In this document: piece after piece, positions 43,668 through 52,823 of the stretch
How positions within the stretch are numbered: position 1 is the stretch's first letter
Layout: each line of letters starts with the position of its first letter
NCBI RefSeq assembly: GCF_000255555.1
Contig: NZ_AGRW01000030.1
Coordinates: 1-64,000, forward strand
Source of the DNA: Treponema saccharophilum DSM 2985
GTDB lineage: Bacteria; Spirochaetota; Spirochaetia; Treponematales; Treponemataceae
Direction of reading: 5' to 3'
Length of the DNA: 64,000 bases
The notes under the pieces: model-generated
What the model was told of the DNA's origin: nothing
The model's input: only the letters and a program-made list of their open reading frames with translations
The model's database searches: none
Made by a program: the position numbers and the translations under genes

Positions 43668-43922
43668 TTGTATCGGCTCGTAACCCCAGAATTGGCTCTT
43701 CTCTATCTTTCCAAGAACGACGGGAACCGCCCGATTGATGAAAGGCGTGTTCGCGATTTTGAGGAAGATATGCGCGCGGGAAGATGGCGCGAGAAAGGCG
43801 GCGTTCCGATTATAATCACACCGACAGGCGAGCTTCTAAACGGACAGCACAGGCTCACCGCCCTCGTGCGCGCAGGTCTTTCGATGACGATGAGGGTGTG
43901 CGTCCGCGAGGATAAACAATGA
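43668..43922 (+). CDS. Small ParB/sulfiredoxin-like nuclease-fold protein
   Basis: 84 residues from a TTG start; GGGAA lies upstream. The chain reads ITPELALLYL-like strand, RPIDERRVRDFEEDMRAGRW, then TGELLNGQHRLTALVRAG, which is the central ParB-like motif (GxxR/QHR). ParB-like domains bind or cut nucleic acid or use CTP. Only the core domain is present, with no helix-turn-helix, as in small phage or defence-linked ParB-like proteins. It is tightly linked to the acidic protein upstream. Confidence 0.7.
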   Translation: MYRLVTPELALLYLSKNDGNRPIDERRVRDFEEDMRAGRWREKGGVPIIITPTGELLNGQHRLTALVRAGLSMTMRVCVREDKQ

Positions 43923-44016
43923 AATTGCAAGCACCAGGCTATCTTGCGTCAAGGCAAGTCAACCGCGATTTAGCGGAGCTTGGTGCTTTTTTTGTATAAA
44001 GGAATACATTGACAAT

Positions 44017-44337
44017 ATGGATTTTCAAAGCGTATTGAAAACAGCAAAAAGCACCTTTTTTAGCGAAACGCAAAAATATCAGAGTGCTTGTCAAAAAGAA
44101 GTTTTGATTGACAATGAAGAGTGCTTCAGAGCGATTGTCGAATGGAAAAAATGCACAGGAGAACTACTTGTTGAGCGCTCAGACTTTGCTCCGTACAGAT
44201 ATGTGAGCTTTAACATATTGTCGATTGAAAAAGATGAAAGTGTTTTTTGCTATTATGACAGTGAAGAGTCTTTGGAAGAGATTGCGGACAAAATAAAAGA
44301 AGGATTTTGCTCTGCAAGTCAAATGTTGCAACAGTAG
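44017..44337 (+). CDS. Uncharacterised 106-residue protein
   Basis: A small soluble alpha/beta protein (FRAIVEWKKCTGELLVERSDFAPYRYVSFNI). It has no signal peptide, membrane segment or recognised motif. AAGGA lies about 12 bases before the ATG, so translation signals are weak. It is the last gene inside the two 39-bp direct repeats; copy 2 begins 45 bases after its stop. Its AT-rich composition resembles that of a transferred gene. Confidence 0.6.
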   Translation: MDFQSVLKTAKSTFFSETQKYQSACQKEVLIDNEECFRAIVEWKKCTGELLVERSDFAPYRYVSFNILSIEKDESVFCYYDSEESLEEIADKIKEGFCSASQMLQQ

Positions 44338-44381
44338 CGATTGCAAGTTTCTTTTACTTTTGAAGTTAAGAGCTTTAAATG

Positions 44382-44420
44382 AAAAAAATGCTGTCTAACA
44401 AACTTTTTATTTACGAAAAC
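44382..44420 (+). repeat. 39-bp direct repeat, copy 2
   Basis: Same sequence as 42645-42683 with a T in place of one C (CTGTCTAAC). Confidence 0.9.
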
Positions 44421-44518
44421 GACAGAAAGCCTTTATAATACGTTCATCATTTAGCTCGTTGCGGGAGTCTGTCGCTACCCAATCATTTTGGTCAACCGTT
44501 TCGTTTTAGGAGAACTCT

Positions 44519-45796
44519 ATGAAACACACTCTGTTGGGGGCGGCGGCACTTTTGTCTTGTGCGCTTTTCGTCTGCTCCTGCGCATCAAATCAATCACAAA
44601 CAACATCAAAACCTCTTGTCAGCACAATCGCGGAAAGTTTCGGTGACGGTCAGAAAGTGTCTGCTGTCATTTTGGAATACGCAAAAGAAATCGACACTTC
44701 TTCAGTAACCTTCGAAACATACAGCGTTGAGGGAAGAAAAATCGAAGCGTTGGATTTTGAGGGAAACACGGTAAAAATCCGCCTTGTCTATGAAAATAAA
44801 TGGGACAAAACTGACGGAAAAATGCCACCTCGCGAAAAGAAGGAGGCAGGCAACGCCAAAGAGGGCAACGGTCCTCGTTTTGAAGATGATGGTGCTCCTG
44901 TGGATTTGAGCGCAAAAGTCGTTCAAAAAGCTGATATTAAGGCGACTGACGGCACTGTGTTCAAGGCAAGCGCGGAGGCTTTCGTTTCGACATCGGCGAA
45001 GGAACTCGTGATAGAAGACTTTGCGAAAAAGACATTCACCGACAGCGAAACGGGAATCACGCTGCCGTATTTCGTGTATCTGCCCGAAGAATACAACGAC
45101 GAAGAAAAATATCCGCTCGTCTTTTTTGTGCCAGACGCAAGCGCGGACACTTCAATCGACACGGCAACTTTGACGCAGGGAAACGGCGGCACGATTTGGG
45201 CGAGCGAGGACGAGCAGATAAAGCACAAGGCTATCGTCGTGGCGGTGCAGTATCCGCTTGATGTGGTAAAAAAATACGGCGCGCTCACGACCGACGAATA
45301 CGTCTGGACGGTCGGACTGACGGCGGTGGACAACCTTCTGCACAGCGTCATCAAGACTTACGCCGTCGACGAAAAACGCATTTACGGCACGGGACAGTCG
45401 CAGGGCTGCATGACGAACATTGCGCTTTCTGACAAGCACCCAGATTTGTTTGCGGCTCAGTTTTTGGTAGCGGGTCAGTGGAACGTGGAAGAAATGAAGG
45501 CGATGAAAGACAAAAAGCTTTGGATTGTTGTTTGCGAGGGCGATGAAAAAGCGTATCCTGCGATGAAAGCGGCGGTGGACTTGTTGGAAAATCTTGGCTC
45601 AAAGGTCGCTCTCGGCGAAAGTATGTGGAACGGCAAAGCAAGCGAAGATGAGCGCAACGCGGACACAAGCGCAATGCTCAAAAAAGACGCGGACATCCGC
45701 TTCAACGTCATCGCTGGCGGAAGCCACATGTACACCTGGAGCCTGGCTTACAACTACGAGGGAATCCGCGACTGGCTCTTTAGCCAATCAAAATAG
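44519..45796 (+). CDS. Secreted lipoprotein esterase (alpha/beta hydrolase, PHB-depolymerase/feruloyl-esterase type)
   Basis: 425 residues; GGAGAAC precedes the ATG. The lipobox is FVCSC with lipid on Cys21. Residues about 35-140 form an Ig-like N-terminal domain, as found before esterases of this class. The hydrolase follows: LPYFVYLPEEYNDEEKYPLVFF opens it, the nucleophile Ser is in GTGQSQGCMT, and a catalytic His is likely in GGSHMYTW near the end. Such enzymes often release acyl or feruloyl groups from plant polysaccharides. The truncated gene just downstream begins like a paralogue. Confidence 0.82.
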   Translation: MKHTLLGAAALLSCALFVCSCASNQSQTTSKPLVSTIAESFGDGQKVSAVILEYAKEIDTSSVTFETYSVEGRKIEALDFEGNTVKIRLVYENKWDKTDGKMPPREKKEAGNAKEGNGPRFEDDGAPVDLSAKVVQKADIKATDGTVFKASAEAFVSTSAKELVIEDFAKKTFTDSETGITLPYFVYLPEEYNDEEKYPLVFFVPDASADTSIDTATLTQGNGGTIWASEDEQIKHKAIVVAVQYPLDVVKKYGALTTDEYVWTVGLTAVDNLLHSVIKTYAVDEKRIYGTGQSQGCMTNIALSDKHPDLFAAQFLVAGQWNVEEMKAMKDKKLWIVVCEGDEKAYPAMKAAVDLLENLGSKVALGESMWNGKASEDERNADTSAMLKKDADIRFNVIAGGSHMYTWSLAYNYEGIRDWLFSQSK

Positions 45797-45809
45797 GAGC
45801 GTTTTGAAT

Positions 45810-46103
45810 ATGAATAGATTTTTTGCAAAAACGGCATTGGCACTTTCAGCACTTATGCTTTTTTCTTGTGCCAGCACACCAAAAGAAAGCGTGAGCGCGG
45901 ACGAGGCGATTGTTGGCGTGAGCGTCATCGGCACAATCGGAATGGACGGCTCAAAACCGCGTGCAATCGTCGTGGAATATAATTGCGACTTGACCGGCGC
46001 AAAACTTGACCTTTCAACTTTTGCCATTTGGGATTACGGGCTTTCACTTTCTGAAAAAGACTTGAACTCTGGAAAAGACGCGGGAACATACTGCCGGAGA
46101 TGA
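45810..46103 (+). pseudogene. Truncated paralogue of the upstream esterase lipoprotein
   Basis: TAGGAGC precedes ATG 45810. The protein has a signal and lipobox (ALMLFSC) and an N-terminal Ig-like domain resembling that of the 44519 esterase (MDGSKPRAIVVEYNCDLTGAKLDLST against VSAVILEYAKEIDTSSV). After about 93 codons, at ACGCGGG (46078-46084), the sequence switches to a copy of the diguanylate cyclase 3' end in another frame and stops after YCRR. The hydrolase part is lost. Confidence 0.85.
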
Positions 46104-46424
46104 ATATATCCGTTCGTCAGCGCAGCTTTTGTGCGAGTTTTTCGCTCACAGTCCTGTGTTCAGGGTTGGCGGAGATGAGTTTGTCGTATTCCTTCGCGGA
46201 AATGATTATTCAGCCAGGCACGAGATTATGGACAAATTGCGCCGCCAAGTTCTTGAGAACAAGAAGAAAGGCGAGGGGGTAATCATAGCTGCCGGAATGG
46301 CCGAATACAATCCTGAGAACGACAATTTTGTTTCGGATATATTCGAGCGCGCCGACAAAGAGATGTACGAGGACAAAGAGAAGCTGAAAGCGCTCGAGTA
46401 AGGCTTTTTTTTGGCGGAGCGCGT
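46084..46424 (+). pseudogene. Duplicated 3' fragment of the diguanylate cyclase gene
   Basis: Nearly identical to 42256-42592, with only a handful of substitutions, including the RVGGDEF motif and the stop. It lacks the first half of the GGDEF domain. A TTG at 46129 could start a 90-residue peptide, but this would not be an active cyclase. The downstream match ends around GGCTTTT...GGCGGAG, where T-run length differs. Confidence 0.9.
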
Positions 46425-46486
46425 TTGTCTGGCTTACAGAAATGCCGTCAGAAATGGTCATGTTCTGCTCTACCAGCACTCCTTAC

Positions 46487-49400
46487 CTACTTGCCAAACA
46501 TTTCGTCCAACTTTTGCTGCATGGTTCCGTCTTTTGCATAGGGAAGAGCATCCAGCTGCCTGAAATTGTGCTTTAGTTCATCCGTATTATCTGCAAATCC
46601 TAAAATAAAACTTGTTGCAATTTTATAGATGATTTCAGTCGGCGCAAGTCCGTAAACCTGCTTCTCAAAGATATGCTTCAGCCGCTCTTTGTCATTTGGA
46701 AACTGCTTTTTCATCTCTTCACTCTGGTAAAGGCGTTTTACAATCTCGGTGATGTAAAGTCCTGATTTCATATACAAATCTATAAAAGTTTTGTTTTTGT
46801 CATCAAAACAGCCGGGATTTTCCTTTTCGAGCATATCCACCATGCGTTTAACTACATCCTTTGGTGTAAAGATTTGATTTGTTTTCTGCGGCGGAATGTA
46901 GTCAAAAATATCCTCTATGCTCTTTTCGTCAAAATAGTCGGCAAGACGTTTTTTGAGTGCCAAAAACTCTTTTACAGAATCATCGAAAACAACATCATCA
47001 AAAAGATGCCCTTCAAAATGCTTTACCTCTCCTGTTTCCGCTTCCGTATAGTCACCGCCGTCACGCAGAAATTTAAATTGCTCAAGAGTTATGCTTGTAA
47101 CTTCTTCAAATACATTGCCGGGAATTGTCGTGTCAAAAGTCGCAAGTGTAACGCTGTCATCGCCATAAGCCATAAGAAACGACGGAATGGTGCGCGAAAA
47201 GCCGCGCAGATGGTCACGTACACCCGATTCAATTTGTGATTTTTCACGTTCCTTTTTGTTTGTTTCCACAGTACGGACTGTTGTCTGTGCAGATGTGTCA
47301 ACAAACTCTTGTATTGCATTAGTCAAATCTTTCTGGAAATCTTCAAGAACCGCCTGCTTTTTCTGAGCAAATTCTTTGTCTATTTCTTCGCTCGTTTTTC
47401 CACTTTCATGTCTGTTCTGCTGAGCCTTCACACGTTCTTTTTCAAGAACATTTTCCTGAATCTTGTAGTTTCCGTGCAGCTTGTCAACCATTCGGTCAAC
47501 TTCAAGATTGAGTTTGCTTTCAATCTGCTTGCTGTCTGATTTTCTCATGTCATTGCCATAAGCGGACTGTGCTGATTCTACAACGCCCTTTACGGTTTTC
47601 TCTTTTACGAAAGACTTTAATTTTTCAAGAGCAGCGTCGGTTTTTGTCGGTTGCTCAGCAATTTGCAAAAATGTATTTTCAACCTTTTCTTCCATAGCAG
47701 TGTCATAGATTTTCTCACCGAACACGTCCAAAGTCCTGCCAATAACAAAATCTTCCGACAGTTCAACATCGCCGTTTTCGTTAAGCGAAAGGTCTTTCTT
47801 TACTTCTGGAGTAAGGTTCACTTTTGCATTTGGCTCTTCAATCGCCTCAAACTTTTCTATTATATCCAGCACTTCTTTAGGAGCTGAGAATACATTGCTG
47901 ATGTTCTGAAAAAGGAAATTGCTCATAAAGCCACGGCGGACAACTTCAACAGAGCGGATTTTTCGCGGGATTGAAAGAACTTCTCTTGCATCAAGCTCAA
48001 CTAGTTTGCCGTTTTCATCTTCACCGATTACAGGGAAAAAGTTCAACAGTTTTCTGATATTTGATTCCCGCTCATCACTTGTGCCGCCGCCTGTTGCTGT
48101 TGACGGATTCAAGTTGTTTGCAAACTGCTCGTAAATTGTAAGCGTGCGTGCCGGGTCAAAGTCGAATACGTAGGCATTCTCTTTTCTAAAGCTTTCTGCA
48201 CAGTATTTGAAAAGACAAGGATTCTGCGCCCTGAATGCCGCCTGCATATATAAAGCTGGAGATTTAATGTTGCTGAGCATGAGAACGGCTGTCCATTCTG
48301 GAATTGTAATTCCAGTTGTAAGCTGTCCTACCGACAAAGTGATTGTCTTGTCGTTTTCAGCGATAGCCTTTTTAACTTTATCGTAGGATTTCATCGTTTC
48401 ATCAGAGTCGTCCAATTTGCCGTCACCTGCTGCAAGAACGATTTCATAATCTTTGAATGTCGGATGCTCATTCAATTTCTTTGCAAGCAGTCTTGCGCTT
48501 TCAACTCTGTTCAAAAGCCAGAATGTGTGCTTTAGTTCATTCCTAAGTTCCGGTGTAGAGAACGGGAACTTTTCCTGCGTTGTAAGCGCATCTAAAAATT
48601 TGTCTACGGAAGAATTGTATTTGAACTTTCCGTTTTCTACCGCAAAGAATTCGTTCAAATCAAAGGCATATTCTTCAGTTATGCCCTGAATTTCTACGCC
48701 CTGCTTGAGCTCATCACGGATAATCTCTGACATCTGATAAGTAAAGAGATTGAGTTTTGGAAGTGTCGCATAAGGATTTTCTTCCTGCCGTGCGTTATCC
48801 CATTTTTCTTTCATTTCCTGTTCGTCAGCATAAGTCCAGTTGAAGATTGCTCTGTCCTCAAACTTGCTGTTTGCCAGAGCCTTGAACGGAGTGCCCGAAA
48901 GGTGAAGCGTGAAATTCCGCTTTATGTGGTCAAAGGCAATGTCTGTTTTGTAAGTGTCAACACCTTCGTGAGCTTCATCGATTATAAGAACGTCCCATTG
49001 TATTTCTTTAAGTTCTTTCAGCTTGTCAGTTGCGTTTGCGTTATCGCTGAAATAGATTGAGCCTTTTAAATCCTGCAATGAAACAAATTCTATGAGTTTG
49101 GGATTTGACTCGTTGATTTTAGAAAACTCATCGTAGTTTATAACCAAAGGTTTTTCTTTGATTCCGTCAACATTGCTTACAAAATAGTAGCCGGATTTTC
49201 TGCCCAAAAACTGTTCGTAGTCTGAATACCATGAGTTTGCTATTGCTGGTCTATTTGTAACGATAAGAACGTTTGAAGCGCCTTTTTTCTGAACAAAGTC
49301 ATAAGATGCAAGCGTCTTTCCAAAACGCGGCTTTGCGTTCCAAAGAAATTCTCCGTCAGTTTTGTCGTTGCTGTAGGCAAGCGTCTGATTTACTGCATCT

Positions 49401-49843
49401 TCCTGTTCTTTTCTGAGTTTATAGAGCGAAACTTCCTTAATGTCTCCGCCGATTCCACGGTTTGAGCGGAAGTCATAGAATTGCAATTTTGAATCATTGG
49501 GCGAAATATGAAACCATTCGTTTTCATCGTCTTTGTCAAAGTATTCGTTGCCTTCGTCCTGCGGCTGTTTGATTCCGTTTTTTCTGAGGTATGCGTGAAA
49601 CTGCTTGTCGATGAACGTCTCTCCGCTTCCGTCATCAAAAATAGCAGTGCCGAACCATTCTTTTTGAGCCTTTATTCCGGCTGTATGCGTCTGCTGCCTG
49701 ATGCGCTCGTCCACGTCCTGCTCTGTGTAACCGATTTTTATGTAGCCGTCATGGTAGGTGATTCCGGGAGTTGTGTAGGCATAAATCATCGGTACAACTT
49801 TTTTTGAAGTTTCTATGTTCGGTTTGTTCATTGCTTCTTTCAT
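46487..49843 (-). CDS. GIY-YIG nuclease / SF2 helicase fusion with a partial methyltransferase tail (restriction-like)
   Basis: 1118 residues. Residues about 17-115 form a T5orf172-type GIY-YIG nuclease (MIYAYTTPGITYHDGYIKIG, ERIRQQ). An SF2 helicase/translocase follows: motif I KPRFGKT, motif II DEAH, motif III LHLSGTP, motif VI QAAFRAQ. After a charged helical linker the C-terminal 130 residues look like the start of an N6-adenine methyltransferase (QIFTPKDVVKRMVDML, TFIDLYMKSGLYITEI, GLAPTEIIYKIA) but end before an NPPY motif. It is the last gene of a three-gene minus-strand operon, starting one base after the NPPY gene. It probably acts as the cutting/translocating subunit of a restriction or phage-defence system. 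Confidence 0.85.
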   Translation of the reverse strand: MKEAMNKPNIETSKKVVPMIYAYTTPGITYHDGYIKIGYTEQDVDERIRQQTHTAGIKAQKEWFGTAIFDDGSGETFIDKQFHAYLRKNGIKQPQDEGNEYFDKDDENEWFHISPNDSKLQFYDFRSNRGIGGDIKEVSLYKLRKEQEDAVNQTLAYSNDKTDGEFLWNAKPRFGKTLASYDFVQKKGASNVLIVTNRPAIANSWYSDYEQFLGRKSGYYFVSNVDGIKEKPLVINYDEFSKINESNPKLIEFVSLQDLKGSIYFSDNANATDKLKELKEIQWDVLIIDEAHEGVDTYKTDIAFDHIKRNFTLHLSGTPFKALANSKFEDRAIFNWTYADEQEMKEKWDNARQEENPYATLPKLNLFTYQMSEIIRDELKQGVEIQGITEEYAFDLNEFFAVENGKFKYNSSVDKFLDALTTQEKFPFSTPELRNELKHTFWLLNRVESARLLAKKLNEHPTFKDYEIVLAAGDGKLDDSDETMKSYDKVKKAIAENDKTITLSVGQLTTGITIPEWTAVLMLSNIKSPALYMQAAFRAQNPCLFKYCAESFRKENAYVFDFDPARTLTIYEQFANNLNPSTATGGGTSDERESNIRKLLNFFPVIGEDENGKLVELDAREVLSIPRKIRSVEVVRRGFMSNFLFQNISNVFSAPKEVLDIIEKFEAIEEPNAKVNLTPEVKKDLSLNENGDVELSEDFVIGRTLDVFGEKIYDTAMEEKVENTFLQIAEQPTKTDAALEKLKSFVKEKTVKGVVESAQSAYGNDMRKSDSKQIESKLNLEVDRMVDKLHGNYKIQENVLEKERVKAQQNRHESGKTSEEIDKEFAQKKQAVLEDFQKDLTNAIQEFVDTSAQTTVRTVETNKKEREKSQIESGVRDHLRGFSRTIPSFLMAYGDDSVTLATFDTTIPGNVFEEVTSITLEQFKFLRDGGDYTEAETGEVKHFEGHLFDDVVFDDSVKEFLALKKRLADYFDEKSIEDIFDYIPPQKTNQIFTPKDVVKRMVDMLEKENPGCFDDKNKTFIDLYMKSGLYITEIVKRLYQSEEMKKQFPNDKERLKHIFEKQVYGLAPTEIIYKIATSFILGFADNTDELKHNFRQLDALPYAKDGTMQQKLDEMFGK

Positions 49844-49844
49844 T

Positions 49845-50879
49845 TTATGCCATCTCCTTCACGTGAGTTTCGATAAAATTGATTTCTTCTGCTGAGAGCT
49901 TGTATTTCTTGTAAAGCTGTTTGTCAATTTCTGGAATTGATTTTGTCCAGTCGATGTCGCTGTTTGCTGTGAAGTCTTGGAGGGGGATGAGTTTCCAAAC
50001 ACCACGATCATTATCTTGCGTAACTTTTAAAACACCTAGAAGGACTCGTGCAAACTTTGTTTTGACATACGACATTACTGCTTCAGCCTCAAATTCTGTC
50101 TCAAAAGAACCTATTCCAATAAAAGACTGTGTATAGCCAATCAACGGCTCGCCAATCAACGGCGTAGATAACACTTCTCCTAACGCTCCAGAACCGTTTG
50201 CTCGGGGTACAAGTGTTTTCCACTTCATTAAATTTTCGTGTTCTATATCAACATAAAGCCTATTTATATACCGCCATGTCCGCTTATTTTTTAAGATACC
50301 AATTACTTTTATGTCAGATTTCTCTGTTTTCTGTTCTGTAAATACAGAGATTTTTTCAAATGCATTATTTCTAAATCTTCTATCCTTTCCGTCAGAACCA
50401 ATGTTCGTTTTTAACTCGGGATAATCTGCGAATAGTGCTTCAAGATTGAATCTGACTTGAGTGTAAATTATAGAAGCTAAACTTTCTTTTTCAGAACTTG
50501 CTTTTGATTTATGAACAATTCCGTTCAATTCAGGAAACGCTGTAAACGTTCCAATCTCTCCGAACTCTTTGCTACTGTCACGGTATGTCACTGCAATTCC
50601 GCCTTTTATGTCTGCGTTTGCAAATAGTTTCGTAGAGTTTGCTTCGTATTCCAATACTTTAAAGTGAGGGTCATTCAGCATCTTTTCGTTCCAGTCTTTT
50701 GGAGTAGAGCCTGCATTGAATAGAAATCTTGCTGGGTGAACAAGCTCTACTTTGTCAGCAATCTTAAAAACCTCGTCCATAAAGATGTTGTAAACAGGTT
50801 TTGCAAAATTTCCGTTGTCCCCTGATTTTTCGAAATCTTCATTGTATGGTGGATTTCCAATGCAAAAATCAAATTTCAT
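49845..50879 (-). CDS. N6-adenine methyltransferase part carrying the NPPY motif
   Basis: 344 residues, opening directly with methyltransferase motif IV (MKFDFCIGNPPYNEDFEKSG), so the upstream motifs X and I that complete the fold must come from another chain. The middle (ELVHPARFLFNAGSTPKDWNEKML) is typical of Eco57I-class enzymes, and the rest probably recognises DNA (GSGALGEVLSTPLIGEPLIGY). Its start overlaps the previous stop by four bases. Motif I-like segments exist both in the gene upstream and at the C-terminus of the helicase gene downstream. Confidence 0.82.
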   Translation of the reverse strand: MKFDFCIGNPPYNEDFEKSGDNGNFAKPVYNIFMDEVFKIADKVELVHPARFLFNAGSTPKDWNEKMLNDPHFKVLEYEANSTKLFANADIKGGIAVTYRDSSKEFGEIGTFTAFPELNGIVHKSKASSEKESLASIIYTQVRFNLEALFADYPELKTNIGSDGKDRRFRNNAFEKISVFTEQKTEKSDIKVIGILKNKRTWRYINRLYVDIEHENLMKWKTLVPRANGSGALGEVLSTPLIGEPLIGYTQSFIGIGSFETEFEAEAVMSYVKTKFARVLLGVLKVTQDNDRGVWKLIPLQDFTANSDIDWTKSIPEIDKQLYKKYKLSAEEINFIETHVKEMA

Positions 50880-51811
50880 ATTCTGTTTCCTTTTATGCTT
50901 TTATAGGCAAGTGTTTTTTTAGCAGTCCAGTCATATATCTTGCAGTCAACGGCTACAGGTTCGCTGTCGTTGAGACCAAGTTCAAAATCAAAGAGAGACA
51001 ACTGACTGTCTTCTTTATTTGGCTTTCTAAATGGAATAGTTCCTGTAATTCCGTCCATCTGCCAGAAGTTCCAGACAATTATCCCTGCGATTTTTTTTAG
51101 TTCTTTGTTATCTGGATTCCTTTGCAGATGTTGCTGCATGTAATCAACAAATGTGTTCAAGAGGTTTATCCGCGCAATAAGAAGGTTGTCTCCCTGAAAC
51201 TCATAACCGTACACGCTTTGAAAGGCACGATAAGTCCATTTGAGCCAGTCGTCTTCATTCTGTGCGTTCTCGCTTACGATTCGCAGTTTTCTGTCAAGGA
51301 TTCCGATTCTTTTGTGAATGGGAATAATTTCACCTGTAGTCGCATCATAGCGGGAGACAATATAAGGTGCTTCCCCGCAAGTTATTTCAAGGCGCTTTGA
51401 ATTTATGTACTTCTGCCAGTCCTTAGGATTTTCAAATTGAATTTTTTCTGTAGTCGGAATCCAGTCCTGTCCTTTTTCAGTGTTGAATACATTTTCGCGG
51501 CCGAACCATTCAGCATCGCAATGATTGTTCATCTTGTTGCAGACCCATGCCGGCGTAAAAACTTCTGCCTTTTTACGTGTGCGCACCGCCTGTTCTTCTT
51601 CAGATTTTGACACACGAGGCTGTATTGCTGCCGCCAAATCATTTTTTATGAGTTTTAGAGTAATCTGGTCTGTTTCTTTGATTTGTTTTCCTGATGCTGT
51701 TTTATAGGAATTTGTGGCGAATAGTATGTTTTTGCCCGTAGATTTGTCTTTAAGAAGACTTGCCAAGACAAGAGAGACTGGATAACTGTTAAAATCTATA
51801 AGTTTTTCCAT
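50876..51811 (-). CDS. Methyltransferase N-terminal part (motifs X/I, Eco57I-like)
   Basis: 311 residues. It has AEVFTPAWVCNKMN (motif X-like FTP), RLEITCGEAPYIVSRYD (motif I-like), and YGYEFQGDNLLIARINLLNTF, as in the N-terminal half of type IIG/Eco57I methyltransferases, but no NPPY. Its last four bases overlap the NPPY gene, so together the two look like one methyltransferase split into separate chains. It is the first gene of the operon. No good ribosome binding site is seen before ATG 51811. It faces the XRE regulator gene across a 111-base region. Confidence 0.8.
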   Translation of the reverse strand: MEKLIDFNSYPVSLVLASLLKDKSTGKNILFATNSYKTASGKQIKETDQITLKLIKNDLAAAIQPRVSKSEEEQAVRTRKKAEVFTPAWVCNKMNNHCDAEWFGRENVFNTEKGQDWIPTTEKIQFENPKDWQKYINSKRLEITCGEAPYIVSRYDATTGEIIPIHKRIGILDRKLRIVSENAQNEDDWLKWTYRAFQSVYGYEFQGDNLLIARINLLNTFVDYMQQHLQRNPDNKELKKIAGIIVWNFWQMDGITGTIPFRKPNKEDSQLSLFDFELGLNDSEPVAVDCKIYDWTAKKTLAYKSIKGNRI

Positions 51812-51922
51812 AGTAACAAGAGTCGCAAATAAGTAAAAATAAATACTTGTCGTTCTAAGAATTGTATAAACAGTTGTCGATTATTTCAAGAACCATGCGA
51901 CAGTTATTTATATGATATTTAT
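51812..51922. promoter_or_regulatory. Divergent promoter region with repeated TTGTCG/CGACA half-sites
   Basis: Four related words occur in this short gap: GTCGCA, TTGTCG twice (in ACTTGTCGTT and CAGTTGTCGATT) and TGCGACAG in the opposite sense. This layout suits binding by the XRE protein encoded to the right. TATGAT (51911-51916) lies six bases before that gene's ATG. Confidence 0.5.
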
Positions 51923-52279
51923 ATGGGCTTTTGGAAAAGAATTGAAAGTGAATTAGATTATAGGGGATTAACACGAAAAGAATTGTCCGCAAAAAGCGGT
52001 GTTCCCATGTCAACAGTCAACCGCGCGATAGAACGGGATTCTCAGCCTTTTGCAATTGATGCACTTAGGATTTCAAAGGCTCTTAATGTATCGCTTGAAT
52101 ATCTGCTTGATTTGCCAGAACTAAAAAATGATAAAAAAGCTTCTGCAGAAGATGAATCCCATCAAATTGAACTGTTCAAAAAATATCATTCCACTATCGA
52201 AGCATTAGAAGATTTATCAAAGGATAAGCAAAAAGAAGTTGTCGCGATTGTTAAACAGATTCTTGAATTCAGAAAATAA
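51923..52279 (+). CDS. XRE-family regulator divergent from the restriction-like operon
   Basis: A 118-residue protein with a helix-turn-helix of the XRE type at residues about 7-62 (GLTRKELSAKSGVPMSTVNRAIE) and a helical charged tail. Its place and size resemble controller proteins of restriction systems, which delay nuclease expression. No Shine-Dalgarno is present; a -10-like TATGAT lies exactly six bases before the ATG. Likely operators are the TTGTCG/CGACA words in the shared upstream gap. Confidence 0.82.
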   Translation: MGFWKRIESELDYRGLTRKELSAKSGVPMSTVNRAIERDSQPFAIDALRISKALNVSLEYLLDLPELKNDKKASAEDESHQIELFKKYHSTIEALEDLSKDKQKEVVAIVKQILEFRK

Positions 52280-52823
52280 AAGATGGGATGGTAATTGAAT
52301 CCCCTCTGGGTGCATGCCTGAAGCAAATCAATTCCAGAAAATAACGACGCAAAGCGACGTGTTAAGCAAATGGAGTAAAACTATAGTTTTTCTTTGTCAC
52401 AAATGGACGTTTTTCATATAAGAAAACCTCTGTTTTACTTCATGTAAAGCGGAGGTTTTTATTTATGCTTAACGTCAGTTTTTCTTTGTTGCAAGCGAGC
52501 GTCCATAAAGACCGTTTTCACCAGAACCGATTTCCAATACCTGCAGCTTTTCTTTATTTTTGTGGCGCATTCAGCTGCAAAAAATCGTCATCAGATCGAA
52601 CATAACGGGCAGTTCCAGCACGACACGAGCGGCTACAGCTTCCAGAAAGGCAATGCGGAAAATCAGGGCGAGGCTTCAGAATGAAAGACGGAAAAACTCC
52701 CGCCATGATTTATAAAAATTGTTGCAATTTCTAACAGGAAAATGGGGAATTACTATTTATAAGTTACCCACATAAGAAACTATTTTACTTGCATATTTTG
52801 TTTTTAAATATAAATATATTTAT
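52280..52823. other. Intergenic region with remnants, no intact gene
   Basis: Inverted words GACGTGTTAAGC (52356-52367) and GCTTAACGTC (52467-52476) flank a terminator hairpin. Near 52558-52684 a frame ending in TGA reads like a short gene tail (HQIEHNGQFQHDTSGYSFQK), with no start; I cannot name it. The AT-rich end contains TTGCAT (52789-52794) and TAAATA (52811-52816), a possible promoter for the next gene. Confidence 0.45.
52423..52460. terminator. Intrinsic terminator hairpin
   Basis: AAAACCTC (52423-52430) pairs with GAGGTTTT (52452-52459), with inner TTTAC/GTAAA; a T-run follows on the plus strand and one forms on the minus strand from the leading As. It lies 144 bp after the XRE gene. 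Confidence 0.75.
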
